Numbered from the stretch's first letter, positions 44,398 to 53,749 are shown. The stretch is DNA of 64,000 nt from Olsenella sp. An188 (GCF_002160255.1 NZ_NFKF01000003.1:62001-126000); one strand, 5' to 3'. The notes: generated by a model from the sequence alone, not told the origin. Numbers and translations are program-made.

Positions 44398-44832
44398 ATG
44401 ATCGGATTCATCCTTACCGGGCACGGGCACTTCTCGACAGGCCTCAAGAGCGCCCTGGACATGATCGCCGGTCCGCAGGAGGCGTTCGAGATCGTCCCGT
44501 TCGAGGAGGCCGAGGCGGGCGCCTACGGCGACAAGCTGCGCGAGGCCGTGAGCGCCATGCGCGCCCAGACCGACGGCGTGCTCGTCTTCTGCGACCTCAT
44601 GGGCGGCACCCCCTTCAACCAGTCCATGATGATCACCGCCGAGCAGGACAACGTCTCCGTGGTCGCGGGCACCAACCTGCCCATGCTCATCGACATCGTC
44701 ATGGCCCGCAGCGAGTCCTCCACGATCGACGAGCTCGTCGCCGAGGCCGTCGAGATCGGCAAGGAGGGCGTCTGCCACATGGAGCTCGCCGGAGGCTCCG
44801 ACGACGAGGACGACGAGGACGACGAGATGTAG
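44398..44832 (+). CDS. PTS mannose-family subunit IIA
   Basis: A 144-residue IIA with the phosphorylated His at position 9 (LTGHGHFS), followed by VFCDLMGGTPFNQS. The last dozen residues are almost all Asp/Glu, an unusual acidic tail. It receives phosphate from HPr. It is preceded by its own operator-promoter and followed after its stop by a copy of the 13-base uptake-like word (44832-44844). Confidence 0.93.
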   Translation: MIGFILTGHGHFSTGLKSALDMIAGPQEAFEIVPFEEAEAGAYGDKLREAVSAMRAQTDGVLVFCDLMGGTPFNQSMMITAEQDNVSVVAGTNLPMLIDIVMARSESSTIDELVAEAVEIGKEGVCHMELAGGSDDEDDEDDEM

Positions 44833-44880
44833 GTTCTTCTCGCCACCAAGAGGGGCGAGCCCGACGGGGAGGTGGGGCAC

Positions 44881-45609
44881 ATGGCGACGAGAGCGCGAAA
44901 GCAGCCGCTGTACGACCAGCTGATCGACATCCTGACGGAGAAGATCGAGCAGGAGTACCGCCCGGGTGACCTCATGCCCTCCGAGCGCGAGCTGTCCGAG
45001 CGCTACGGCCTCTCCCGCACGACGGTCCGCCTGGCCCTGCAGGAGCTCGAGAAGCTCGGCATGGTGGTGAGGAAGCACGGCCGCGGGACCTTCGTGGCCG
45101 ACCGCTCCGCGCAGGTCACCAACCTCATGCAGTCCTACAGCTTCACCGACCAGATGCGCGCGATGGGCCGCGAGCCCTCGACTACCATCCTCGAGTTCTC
45201 CGAGATCGACGCCGACAAGAACCTCGCCCAGCACATGGGCGTGCGCCTCGGGGAGAAGATCTTCAAGCTCAAGCGCCTGCGCTCGGCCGACGGCGTGCCG
45301 ATGATGGTCGAGCAGAGCTACCTGCCCGTGCGCAAGTTCCTGACGCTCAAGCGCCCCCTGCTCGACAGCATGCCCCTCTACGAGATCATCGAGAGCGTCT
45401 ACCACGAGAAGATCCGCGTGGCGGAGGAGGAGTTCTTTGCGAGCGTGGCTCGCCCCTCCGACGCCCACCTGCTTGACATACCCGAGGACGCCCCCGTCCT
45501 TGAGCTGGCCCGCACCACCTACAACACGAGCAACGAGATCATCGAGTACACGCTCTCCGTGGCTCGTGCCGACCAGTTCAAGTACAAGGTCCTGCACCAG
45601 CGGATGTAG
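44881..45609 (+). CDS. GntR-family (HutC/UTRA) transcriptional regulator
   Basis: A 242-residue repressor: an N-terminal winged helix (YDQLIDILTEKIEQ, PSERELSERYGLSRTTVRLALQELE) and a C-terminal UTRA ligand domain. Relatives (NagR/YvoA, DasR, AgaR2-type) sense amino-sugar phosphates. Its place between the PTS and the AgaS/NagA genes, and the palindrome at 44331, point to local autoregulation. ATG follows GGGGAGG. Confidence 0.9.
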   Translation: MATRARKQPLYDQLIDILTEKIEQEYRPGDLMPSERELSERYGLSRTTVRLALQELEKLGMVVRKHGRGTFVADRSAQVTNLMQSYSFTDQMRAMGREPSTTILEFSEIDADKNLAQHMGVRLGEKIFKLKRLRSADGVPMMVEQSYLPVRKFLTLKRPLLDSMPLYEIIESVYHEKIRVAEEEFFASVARPSDAHLLDIPEDAPVLELARTTYNTSNEIIEYTLSVARADQFKYKVLHQRM

Positions 45610-45674
45610 CCCCTCGCAAAGCCACTCACGCCGCGCCCGGAGCGCCGGGCGGCTCAGGAGAAAGGAAGTTCAGC

Positions 45675-46841
45675 ATGTTCGAGAAGAGCGTTGACGAGCT
45701 GAAGGAGCTCGGCGCCGACATCACGACCGCCGAGATCGCCCAGCAGCCCGACCTCTGGGAGGACACCTTCCAGATCTACGCCGACAACAAGGCCGCCATC
45801 GAGAAGTTCCTCGCCGAGGCCAACGCCATGGCCGAGGGCCGCACCTCCGTGGTCTTTGCGGGCGCCGGCACCTCCGACTACGTCGGCGACACCGTAGCCC
45901 CGTACCTGCGCCGCGCCGGCGACACCGCGACCTACGACTTCAAGCCGGTCGCCACGACCGACATCGTCTCCGCGCCGCGCGACTTCCTCGGCGCCGACGA
46001 GCCGACCATCCTGGTCTCCTTCGCGCGTTCCGGCAACAGCCCCGAGTCGCTTGCCGCCGTCGACGTTGCCCGCAAGTACGTGAAGAACATCAAGTTCCTC
46101 AACATCACCTGCGCCCCCGAGGGCAAGCTCGCCGTGGAGTCCGAGGGCGACCCGGACGCCCTCACGCTGCTCATCCCGCGCGCCAACGACAAGGGCTTCG
46201 CCATGACCGGCAGCTACTCCTGCATGGCGCTGCTCTCCACCCTCATCTTCGACACCGCCTCCGACGAGCAGAAGCTCGCGTGGGTGCGCGAGACGGCTAG
46301 GATGGGCCGCGAGGTCGTGGCGCGCGAGGACGAGGTCGGCGCGTTTCTCGCCGGCGACTTTGACCGCGTGACCTACCTCGGCTCGGGCTCCTTCGTGGGC
46401 CTGGCGCAGGAGTCGCAGCTCAAGATTCTCGAGCTCGCCCACGGCCTCACCGCCACGTCCTGGGACAGCTGCATGGGCTATCGCCACGGGCCCAAGAGCT
46501 TCGTCGACGACAAGACCCTCGTCTTCGTCTTCGTCAACAACGACGCCTACACGCGTCAGTACGACCTCGACATCCTGAACGAGATCGCCGGTGACGAGAT
46601 CGCCCAGAAGACCATCGCCGTGCAGCAGGACTGCGGCACCCCGTTTGCGGGCGAGTCGTTCACGTTCGCCGGCGGCGAGGCCCTGCCCGAGGCCTACCTC
46701 GCCCTCCCGTTCGTGATGGTCGCCCAGGTCGTCTCGCTGCTCAACTCGGTCCGCGTGGGCAACACGCCGGACACGCCGAGCCCGAGCGGCACCGTCAACC
46801 GCGTGGTCAAGGGCGTGACCATCCACCCGTTCGAGGCATAG
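45675..46841 (+). CDS. agaS: AgaS-type SIS-domain sugar isomerase/deaminase
   Basis: A 388-residue protein with two SIS domains (FAGAGTSDYVGDT; VSFARSGNSPES; later YLGSGSFVGLAQES). It matches AgaS, the galactosamine-6-phosphate deaminase/isomerase that yields tagatose-6-phosphate. It stands directly before nagA, the expected order for GalNAc catabolism. RBS AGGAGAAAGGAAG. Confidence 0.88.
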   Translation: MFEKSVDELKELGADITTAEIAQQPDLWEDTFQIYADNKAAIEKFLAEANAMAEGRTSVVFAGAGTSDYVGDTVAPYLRRAGDTATYDFKPVATTDIVSAPRDFLGADEPTILVSFARSGNSPESLAAVDVARKYVKNIKFLNITCAPEGKLAVESEGDPDALTLLIPRANDKGFAMTGSYSCMALLSTLIFDTASDEQKLAWVRETARMGREVVAREDEVGAFLAGDFDRVTYLGSGSFVGLAQESQLKILELAHGLTATSWDSCMGYRHGPKSFVDDKTLVFVFVNNDAYTRQYDLDILNEIAGDEIAQKTIAVQQDCGTPFAGESFTFAGGEALPEAYLALPFVMVAQVVSLLNSVRVGNTPDTPSPSGTVNRVVKGVTIHPFEA

Positions 46842-46900
46842 CGCAAACCTGTGGCGCGGAGGGGGAGCCCTCCGCGCCTTGTCGTGAGGAGAGAAGAGCC

Positions 46901-48067
46901 ATGAGCACCTTTGCCATCAAGGCCGATCGCTTCGTGCTTCCGGGGGCCACCGTCCAGGGCGGCTACCTCACCGTGGAGGACGGTAAGTTCGGCATGTGGT
47001 CACCCGAGGCGCCGGACTGCGAGGTCCGCGACCTCACCGGCTGCATCGTGGGGCCGGGCCTCGTGGACACGCACATCCACGGCTTCTACAACCACGCCAC
47101 GACCGACCGCGAGGCGGCCGGCATCAACGCGTCGAGCGTGGAGCTGGCGCGCCGCGGCACCACGGCATGGCTGCCCACCACCTTCACCGAGTCCGTCGAC
47201 GAGATCGCCGACTCCTGCGCCGCCATCGCCGCGGCCGACGAGGCGCGCGGCGAGGACTTCGTGGGGGCGCGCATCGCCGGCATCTACCTCGAGGGCCCGT
47301 TCTTCACCGAGGCGCACGTGGGTGCGCAGAACCCCAAGTACCTCGTCGACCCGAGCGTCGAGGTCTTCGAGCGCTGGCAGGAGCAGGCTGGCGGGCGCAT
47401 CGTGAAGAGCGCGCTGGCCGCCGAGCGCGACGGGGCGTGCCCGTACTGCGCCGCCCTCGCGGCCATGGGCGTGGTCACCTCCATCGGTCACTCCGACGCG
47501 ACCTACGACCAGACGCTCGCCGCGGTGAACGCGGGGGCCAGCTGCTTCGTCCACACCTACAACGGCCAGCGTGGCCTGCACCACCGCGACCCCGGCGTGA
47601 CGGGTGCCGCGATGACGACCAAGAACACCTACGCGGAGATCATCTGCGACGGCCGCCACGTCGTCCCGGCCGCCATCAAGGCGCTCGTCGACGCCAAGGG
47701 CTGGGAGCACACGGTGCTCATCACCGACTGCCTCGGCTGCGGCGGAATGCCCGAGGGCGAGTACATGTCCGGCGGCCTGCCGGTCGTCATGAAGGGCGGG
47801 CTGTGCTACCTGCGCAACGAGGACGGCACCACCGGGTCGATCGCCGGGTCCGTGCTCACGCTCGCCGAGGGCGTCAAGAACATGGTCGACTGGCAGATCG
47901 TGACCGCCGACCAGGCCATCCGCATGGCCACCGAGGTCGCGGCCCGCTCCGCGCGCGTGGACGACCGCTTCGGCCTCATCTACCCGGGACGTGATGCGGA
48001 CATGACGGTCTTCAACGCGGACATGACGCTCGCGACCACGTTCGTGGGCGGCGTCGAGGTCAAGTAG
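46901..48067 (+). CDS. nagA: N-acetylglucosamine/galactosamine-6-phosphate deacetylase
   Basis: A 388-residue amidohydrolase that removes acetate from amino-sugar 6-phosphates. Seen: LVDTHIHGFYNH with the metal His pair, YLEGPFFTEAHVGAQNP with the metal Glu, SIGHSDATYDQ, VHTYNGQRGLHHRDPG and LITDCLGCGGMPEG with the catalytic Asp. The operon context favours the galacto form (AgaA role) but sequence alone does not decide. Confidence 0.92.
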   Translation: MSTFAIKADRFVLPGATVQGGYLTVEDGKFGMWSPEAPDCEVRDLTGCIVGPGLVDTHIHGFYNHATTDREAAGINASSVELARRGTTAWLPTTFTESVDEIADSCAAIAAADEARGEDFVGARIAGIYLEGPFFTEAHVGAQNPKYLVDPSVEVFERWQEQAGGRIVKSALAAERDGACPYCAALAAMGVVTSIGHSDATYDQTLAAVNAGASCFVHTYNGQRGLHHRDPGVTGAAMTTKNTYAEIICDGRHVVPAAIKALVDAKGWEHTVLITDCLGCGGMPEGEYMSGGLPVVMKGGLCYLRNEDGTTGSIAGSVLTLAEGVKNMVDWQIVTADQAIRMATEVAARSARVDDRFGLIYPGRDADMTVFNADMTLATTFVGGVEVK

Positions 48068-48158
48068 GGGGCATCCCGGCGCGCGGCGCGGGACGAGAGC
48101 CCGCGCCCGTGCCGGGACGCCTGCGGCTGTGTTTGTCGCATCAGGGGAGGAGCGTGCG

Positions 48159-48872
48159 ATGAAGGGGACGGCGGCGCGGTTCAAGGCAGAGGTCCTGCGA
48201 AGGCTCGACGAGGTGTTCGACGGCCAGGAGGACGCCCTGCACGAGGCCGCGGAGATCTTTGCGGACACGATCGAGCGCGGCGGCATCATCCGCGCCTTCG
48301 GGTCCGGCCACAGCCACGCAAACGCGCTCGAGATCTGCGGGCGCGCGGGTGGCTACATCCAGACCAAGATCGTCCGCGAGCCGGCGCTTGGCATCTACGA
48401 GATGCTCGACGGCGTGGGGGACCAGTTCTGGTACAAGCTCGACCTCAGGCCCGAGGACTGCTTCGTCGTGATTTCCAACTCCGGGCGCAACCCGCTGCCC
48501 GTCGAGCTGGCCATGCACGCGCGCGAGGCTGGCGTCAAGGTGATCGCCGTCACGGCGCTCGACGTCTCGAGCGCCGGCACGTCTCGCAGCAAGAGCGGCA
48601 AGCGCCTCTTTGAGTGCGCCGACGTGGTGCTGGACAACAAGTCGTCCTTCGGCGACGCCGCGCTCGAGGTGGAGGGGCTCTCGACGCGCGTGGGAGGCAC
48701 CTCGCTCTACACGGGCTGCCTGCTGCTCGACTGCGCGATCATGGAGTCGATCGACATCCTGCTCGAGCGCGGTGTGCAGCCGCCGCTCTACATGAGCGCC
48801 AACGTCGACGGCGGCCCCGAGTTCAACCAGCGCCTGCTGGACCAGTTCAAGGACCGCCTCGCCGAGTACTAG
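48159..48872 (+). CDS. SIS-domain phosphosugar-binding protein (UPF0309-like)
   Basis: A 237-residue single SIS-domain protein: RAFGSGHSHANALEICGRAGG and VISNSGRNPLPVELA are the sugar-phosphate loops. Members of this group have no settled reaction. It ends the amino-sugar operon; ATG at 48159 follows GGGGAGGAG. Possible roles are isomerising another hexosamine phosphate or sensing. Confidence 0.82.
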   Translation: MKGTAARFKAEVLRRLDEVFDGQEDALHEAAEIFADTIERGGIIRAFGSGHSHANALEICGRAGGYIQTKIVREPALGIYEMLDGVGDQFWYKLDLRPEDCFVVISNSGRNPLPVELAMHAREAGVKVIAVTALDVSSAGTSRSKSGKRLFECADVVLDNKSSFGDAALEVEGLSTRVGGTSLYTGCLLLDCAIMESIDILLERGVQPPLYMSANVDGGPEFNQRLLDQFKDRLAEY

Positions 48873-48949
48873 GCAAGGGAGAGAGGGGAGCGGGCGGGCG
48901 GCGTCCTGATTCTGGGCGCCGCCCGTCCCTTCATGTCGAGAGACAAAAA

Positions 48950-48977
48950 AGCCCGGAGGACGTATGGCCTCCGGGCT
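48950..48977 (-). terminator. Terminator of the initiator tRNA
   Basis: On the minus strand AGCCCGGAGG pairs with CCTCCGGGCT and is followed by TTTTTT, nine bases past the tRNA 3' end. Confidence 0.88.
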
Positions 48978-48986
48978 GCAGGTTCA

Positions 48987-49063
<77 letters not shown>

Positions 49064-49114
49064 ATGTATGTAGTTCACATGTATTTTAGTGCCTGTGAAC
49101 TTGGCACTTCCGCA

Positions 49115-49158
<44 letters not shown>

Positions 49159-49186
49159 TGGGTGCACATCGCGTGTGCAAGAAGTA

Positions 49187-49215
49187 ACTATATCCACCCC
49201 TCGTTCTTCTCGCAA
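49187..49215 (-). promoter_or_regulatory. Promoter of the tRNA-fMet transcript
   Basis: On the minus strand TTGCGA (49215-49210) and TATAGT (49192-49187) have a 17-base spacer and lie directly upstream of the tRNA half-copy. Confidence 0.7.
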
Positions 49216-49439
49216 GGTCATTTTTAGGATGTGAACGTGTCTCCACAATTGAGCGGGTCACGAGGCTGTGTCGGAGCTTTTCAGCCTCGTTTCGGGCGGA
49301 AGACGCTGCGTTGCGGGAGGGCTTCGTACGTTACGGATTGCGCGCGAGCGCGTAAACAGGGCTGCCTTCGGGCGGCGTGCTGCCTCGGCTGGTGGGACAC
49401 TCGCCGGCGTCACGTCCGCGTCCACCCAGGGAGGCCGCC

Positions 49440-50714
49440 ATGTACGATACCGGCTCAACCGCCTTCATGCTTGTCTGCACCATGCTTGTCCTGCTCATGA
49501 CACCGGGGCTCGCCTTCTTCTACGGCGGCCTCTCGCGTCGCAAGAACGTGGTCAACACGATGCTCATGTCGTTTGCCGTGATTGGCATCGTGGGGCTCAC
49601 GTGGGTGCTCGTGGGCTGGTCGCTTGCCTATGGCGGCGACGGGTCCAACCCGGTCATCGGCGGCCTTGACCAGCTTGGGCTCTCGGGCGTCGTCGGGGGC
49701 ATGCTGGACGAGGCACAGGTCGCGGACGGGTCATCCTACCCCTCCGTGGTCGACGTGACCTTCCAGATGGCGTTTGCCCTCATCACCACGGCCATCATCA
49801 CGGGGTCGGTTGCCGGGCGCATGCGCTTTGGTGCGGTCGCGCTGTTTGTTGCCGTCTGGTCCGTCGTGGTGTATGCCCCGCTCGCGCACATGGTCTGGGG
49901 CGGGGAGGGGAGCCTCGTCGGCGGCATCATCGGCGCGCTCGACTTTGCCGGCGGTGACGTGGTGCACATCAGCTCTGGACTCACCGGGCTCGTCCTGTGC
50001 CTGTTCCTCGGTGCGCGCAGGGGCTTTGGCCTCAAGACCTACCGGCCTCACAACGTGCCGTTCGTCGCGCTCGGTGCCGGCCTGCTCTGGTTCGGATGGA
50101 TGGGCTTCAACGGCGGATCTGCCTTCGCCGCCAGCGACGTCGCCGGCCTCGCCGTCCTCAACACGGTTGCGGCGAGCGCCGCGGGCCTGTCTGCCTGGCT
50201 TGTGGTCGAGCGTGTCAGGACGGGTAAGGCCACGCTCGTCGGCGCCTGCACCGGCCTGGTGGCAGGGCTCGTCGTGGTGACCCCGGGCGCGGGCTACGTG
50301 GAGCCCTGGGCTGCCGTGGTCATGGGCGTGGTCGTCTCCCCGGTCTGCTACTTCATGATCTCCCACCTCAAGGCGCGCCTTGGCTATGACGACGCGCTCG
50401 ACGCCTTTGGCTGCCACGGCGTGGGCGGCGTCCTGGGCGGTCTGCTCACCGGCATCTTCTGCCTGCCCGAGCTCTCCCCGAGCGGCCTGGGCGGCCTGCT
50501 CTACACCGGCAGTCCGGAGCTGCTTGTCCGGCAGGCGCTCGGAATCGTGGTGACGATCGTCATCGTTGGCGTGCTCGACCTGGTGATCGTGCTCGCGGTG
50601 CGCGCCGCCTTCCACGGCAGGCTGCGCGTGGAGCAGAGCGAGGAGGCGCTCGGCCTCGACGTCGCATCCCACGGAGAGAGCGCCTACCCCGCCTACTCGG
50701 GCCTCGACTCGTAG
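49440..50714 (+). CDS. amtB: Ammonium transporter Amt
   Basis: A 424-residue, 11-helix ammonium channel. Seen: N-terminal AFMLVCTMLVLLMTPGLAFFYGG, the pore His residues in VVHISSGLTG and DAFGCHGVGGVLGG. ATG at 49440 follows GGGAGGCC; upstream in-frame starts lack a site. Followed after 60 bases by the PII gene, the usual amtB-glnK pair in which PII plugs the channel. The 49159-49439 region otherwise shows no clear promoter for it. Confidence 0.95.
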   Translation: MYDTGSTAFMLVCTMLVLLMTPGLAFFYGGLSRRKNVVNTMLMSFAVIGIVGLTWVLVGWSLAYGGDGSNPVIGGLDQLGLSGVVGGMLDEAQVADGSSYPSVVDVTFQMAFALITTAIITGSVAGRMRFGAVALFVAVWSVVVYAPLAHMVWGGEGSLVGGIIGALDFAGGDVVHISSGLTGLVLCLFLGARRGFGLKTYRPHNVPFVALGAGLLWFGWMGFNGGSAFAASDVAGLAVLNTVAASAAGLSAWLVVERVRTGKATLVGACTGLVAGLVVVTPGAGYVEPWAAVVMGVVVSPVCYFMISHLKARLGYDDALDAFGCHGVGGVLGGLLTGIFCLPELSPSGLGGLLYTGSPELLVRQALGIVVTIVIVGVLDLVIVLAVRAAFHGRLRVEQSEEALGLDVASHGESAYPAYSGLDS

Positions 50715-50774
50715 TCCCAGCGCGTCGGGGCGTCCCAGGAAGCCGGCAAACAGCCATCTGTCAAGGAGCAAAGC

Positions 50775-51113
50775 ATGAAGAAGGTAACTGCCATCATCCG
50801 CCCGGAGAAGCTCGAGGAGCTCAAGGACGCGCTCAGCGAGAGGGGCGTGCACGGCATGACGGTCTACGAGGTCATGGGCTGCGGAAGCCAGCTCGGCTGG
50901 AGCGAGTTCTACCGCGGCACCGAGGTCATGCTCAACATGATCCCCAAGGTGAAGGTCGAGCTCGTGGTCAACGACGCGCAGGTTGAGGGCCTGATAGAGC
51001 TCGTCTGCGAGGTGGCGCGCACTGGCGAGGTGGGAGACGGCAAGATCTTCGTCTACCCGGTGGAGGAATGCGTGCGCATCCGTACGGGCGAGCGTGGCGT
51101 GAGGGCCGTCTAG
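50775..51113 (+). CDS. Nitrogen regulatory protein PII (GlnK/GlnB-like)
   Basis: A 112-residue PII trimer subunit that reads 2-oxoglutarate and ATP/ADP and controls Amt. Seen: MKKVTAIIRPEKLEELKDAL, the T-loop GSQLGWSEFYRGTEVM and GDGKIFVYPVEECVRIRTGE. Position 51, the Tyr modified by uridylylation or adenylylation in many bacteria, is Val here. RBS AAGGAG. Confidence 0.94.
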   Translation: MKKVTAIIRPEKLEELKDALSERGVHGMTVYEVMGCGSQLGWSEFYRGTEVMLNMIPKVKVELVVNDAQVEGLIELVCEVARTGEVGDGKIFVYPVEECVRIRTGERGVRAV

Positions 51114-51119
51114 CCTCTT

Positions 51120-51149
51120 GCCGGCGCGCCCTTCGCAAGGCGCGCCGGC
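51120..51149. terminator. Hairpin between convergent PII and JetD-like genes
   Basis: GCCGGCGCGCC pairs perfectly with GGCGCGCCGGC around an eight-base loop. No T-run on either side. Confidence 0.7.
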
Positions 51150-51154
51150 GTTCC

Positions 51155-52393
51155 CTAGAGGTCCTCGGCGGTGATGATCTCCTGCGGGATGAGCCGTGCC
51201 CCGTCGAGGACCTCGCGCAGGTAGGCAGCCTCGCGCTTCTTGAGGCAGGGCTCCAGGAGCTCGAAGCCGCGCACGGGGACCCCGCCCTGGTCGGTCTCCT
51301 CGTTGCCGCGGGGGTCGGGGAAGCGACGCATCGCGCGCTGGAGCATGAGGCGGTAGGCAGGCGCGAAGGGGGCGACGTCAAAGCGCCCGTCTGCGAGCTC
51401 GACGAGCTTGGCGAGGATCTGCAGGCCCGCACGGTCGAGGTCGCCCCAGTAGAGCACCTCGACGCGCTCGGCGCATAGCGTGGCAAGAAGGTCGGGCAGC
51501 TTGTGGGGGTCGTCGACCAGGTATCCGTTGCCAAAGACCACGCCGTGGACCCGCTCTCCGAGGATGCGCTTGCGACCCTCGACGAACATCGCGTTTCTCA
51601 TGTTGACCCAGGGGTCGAGGTTCTCGGACACGACGAGGCGCATCTGGCGGTGGTGCTTGGGAATGTGGTGGAGCAGCTCGAGCTTGGCCTGCGGCCGGCA
51701 GCACAGCACGTCGGCGAGGCCCATGAGGTGCAGCAGCTTGCGCCCCTCGGACTCGAGCGCCAGGAACTTCTCGTCCCCAAAGACGCGGTAGGAGAGCTCG
51801 CGGCAGCTGAGGGTCCCGTCGCCGAGGGTGGGGGAGCCGGCGAGCGCGGCGTCGAGCGCGCGCAGCTCGCGCTCGTAGCGGACGAAGGCGTCGGGGGTGC
51901 TGAGCAGCCAGCCGTTGATCCACAGGCGCGGGTCGAGGTCGATGATCTTGCGGCGGATGTCGTTGAGCTCGGGCGTCTGCTTGCGGACGGTGTCGAGACG
52001 CGCGAGCGTGCGGGCGTCACGTCGTGCGGGCGGCTTGGGGCGCTCGGCGCGTGCGATGGCGCGCGGGGCGCCGTCGCTCTTTTCGGTGTGGTCGTCCGCC
52101 TCGCCGGGCTGGTCCTGGGGCTGGCGAGCCGAGAGGGAGAGGTCGTAGAAGTCTCCCTCCGAGGGGGAGAGCACCCCGATGCGTACGAGCGCCTTGAGGG
52201 AGGCGTCCCCCGCGCCGTACTTCGCGAGCACCTCGAGCACCTCCTCGCGCGCGAGGCGCGGCTTGCGCAGGCGTACGAGGCCGCTGGCGATTCCGCCCGC
52301 GTTGCCGCGCTCCTGAGCGGGCAGCTCCTTGCCCAGGACCTTGGCGAGCGCCACGACGGCGGCCTGCTCCTGCTCGGTGAGTTTCTGTGCCAT
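51155..52393 (-). CDS. Orphan JetD-like (DUF2220, Toprim-fold) protein
   Basis: A 412-residue protein whose C-terminal half matches the DUF2220 domain of Wadjet JetD, a topoisomerase VI-like nuclease: VVSENLDPW with Glu257, FGNGY at 287-291 and LYWGDLDRAGLQIL with the acidic pair at about 318 and 320. The N-terminal half (basic linker about 100-140) is less clear. In Wadjet, JetD cleaves plasmid DNA with the JetABC SMC complex; no jetA-C genes are adjacent here. Metal-dependent DNA cleavage is therefore an inference from the motif. Start ATG follows AAAGGCACC on the minus strand. Confidence 0.7.
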   Translation of the reverse strand: MAQKLTEQEQAAVVALAKVLGKELPAQERGNAGGIASGLVRLRKPRLAREEVLEVLAKYGAGDASLKALVRIGVLSPSEGDFYDLSLSARQPQDQPGEADDHTEKSDGAPRAIARAERPKPPARRDARTLARLDTVRKQTPELNDIRRKIIDLDPRLWINGWLLSTPDAFVRYERELRALDAALAGSPTLGDGTLSCRELSYRVFGDEKFLALESEGRKLLHLMGLADVLCCRPQAKLELLHHIPKHHRQMRLVVSENLDPWVNMRNAMFVEGRKRILGERVHGVVFGNGYLVDDPHKLPDLLATLCAERVEVLYWGDLDRAGLQILAKLVELADGRFDVAPFAPAYRLMLQRAMRRFPDPRGNEETDQGGVPVRGFELLEPCLKKREAAYLREVLDGARLIPQEIITAEDL

Positions 52394-52554
52394 GGGGTGC
52401 CTTTCGTTCGACTGGGCCTTCCAGCATACCGCGAAAGGAGGGAAGTGGCTCCTTGCATTGGCGCTGGCGCGACGCCGGGCCCTGCCCCCCGCCGTGAGCC
52501 AGCCGAAGAGCCGCGTGCAAAGGTCGTTTTGCGGCGGGCTCTTCGAATCGAGCG

Positions 52555-52786
52555 TGCAGTTTGGCCCTTCAGTCCATGAAGACAGGGTTTCGTGGAGCAG
52601 TTTGGCCTCTCAGTTCATGCCCTTTTGCCCCCTCAGAGCGAAATGGGACTCATTCGATTCAAATTATGGTTCTCTTTCCTGGGCAAACGGGAAATCGTGG
52701 CCGCGGTCGCGCCGAAAACTCATGTACCGAGAGGTCAAATTGCACAATCGACCCGCGTTTTCATGGCTCGAAGGGCCAAATTGCAC
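52555..52786. repeat. Intergenic nested inverted-repeat cluster (locus B)
   Basis: Four copies of a unit with consensus TGCAATTTGGCCYTTCRGTC and then CATG: forward at 52555-52580 and 52597-52619, inverted at 52721-52746 and 52761-52786. The outer pair and the inner pair match best, so nested stems form. The rest of 52394-52993 has no gene; the same family occurs at locus C. Confidence 0.85.
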
Positions 52787-52993
52787 AAAAGGATACCCCT
52801 GCTGGACCGCACGCCGCTGTTTTGGGCCCGGTCTGCAGTCCCCAATCCGGTTTCGCTCTCGGGCAGCCGCCCCTCAGGCATTCTCGGGCCGCTCCCTCTC
52901 ATTAGCTGGCAGCTAATGAAATCGACGCGGCGCTCTCCAATAATGGGCTCGTTCGAACGCAGCCTCGTTGGACGCCAAGGGAAAGGCACAAGC

Positions 52994-53740
52994 ATGAGCG
53001 ACAAGAACATGGGCAAGAGCACGTCTGGAACGGCGATCGCGGGCCTGGTGCTGGGTATCGTCGCGGCGGTCTCGTCGTGGGTCCCCATCGTCAACAACCT
53101 CTCGTTTCTGATCGGCCTGGTCGGCCTCGTCCTGGCGGTCGTCGGCCTGGTGGGTGTCATGCGCGGAAAGAAGTCCGGCAAGGGGATGGCCATTGCGGCG
53201 CTTGTCGTGAACGTCGCTGCCATCGTCATCGTCTTGGGCACCCAGAGCGCCATGAGCGCCGCCATCGACGAGGCCACGAACGGCCCGGCGGTCTCCGGGG
53301 TCACCGCTCAGTCGAGCGACGACTCGGCGGACGACTCGGCGGACGCGTCGACCGGCGACTCCTCCCAGCCCGCCTCCACCGACCTTGCCCCCGGGACCTC
53401 CGTCGACCTGGCGAACGGGCTCTCCGTGACCGTGGATTCCGTCGAGGCCGGGCTCGTCAACTACGACGGGTCCACGGTCGTGGGCGTGCACGTCACCTAC
53501 GTCAACAACGGGGAGGAGGGAGCCAGCTACAACTCCTACGACTGGAAGGGCGAGAACGCCGACGGCGCCCAGGAGCACACCGTCTACTTCAGCGAGGCGA
53601 CCGACGACCTTGGCTACGGAACGCTCGCTGCCGGCGGCACCAAGTCCGGTACCATCTACTTTGCGGAGGGAGCCGTCAAGGCGCTGTACTTTGGCTCTCC
53701 GCTGAGTGACACCCCCACCGCAAGCTGGGTCGTAGAGTAA
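52994..53740 (+). CDS. DUF4190/DUF4352 membrane lipoprotein-like protein
   Basis: A 248-residue protein with two or three membrane helices in a DUF4190-like N-terminal part (AIAGLVLGIVAAV, FLIGLVGLVLAVVGLVGVM, AIAALVVNVAAIVIVLG), a Ser/Asp-rich linker and an extracellular DUF4352/telokin-like beta domain from about residue 135. Function unknown; such proteins face the cell exterior. The ATG at 52994 follows GGGAAAGG. Next gene starts 9 bases later. Confidence 0.75.
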   Translation: MSDKNMGKSTSGTAIAGLVLGIVAAVSSWVPIVNNLSFLIGLVGLVLAVVGLVGVMRGKKSGKGMAIAALVVNVAAIVIVLGTQSAMSAAIDEATNGPAVSGVTAQSSDDSADDSADASTGDSSQPASTDLAPGTSVDLANGLSVTVDSVEAGLVNYDGSTVVGVHVTYVNNGEEGASYNSYDWKGENADGAQEHTVYFSEATDDLGYGTLAAGGTKSGTIYFAEGAVKALYFGSPLSDTPTASWVVE

Positions 53741-53749
53741 GGGCACACG

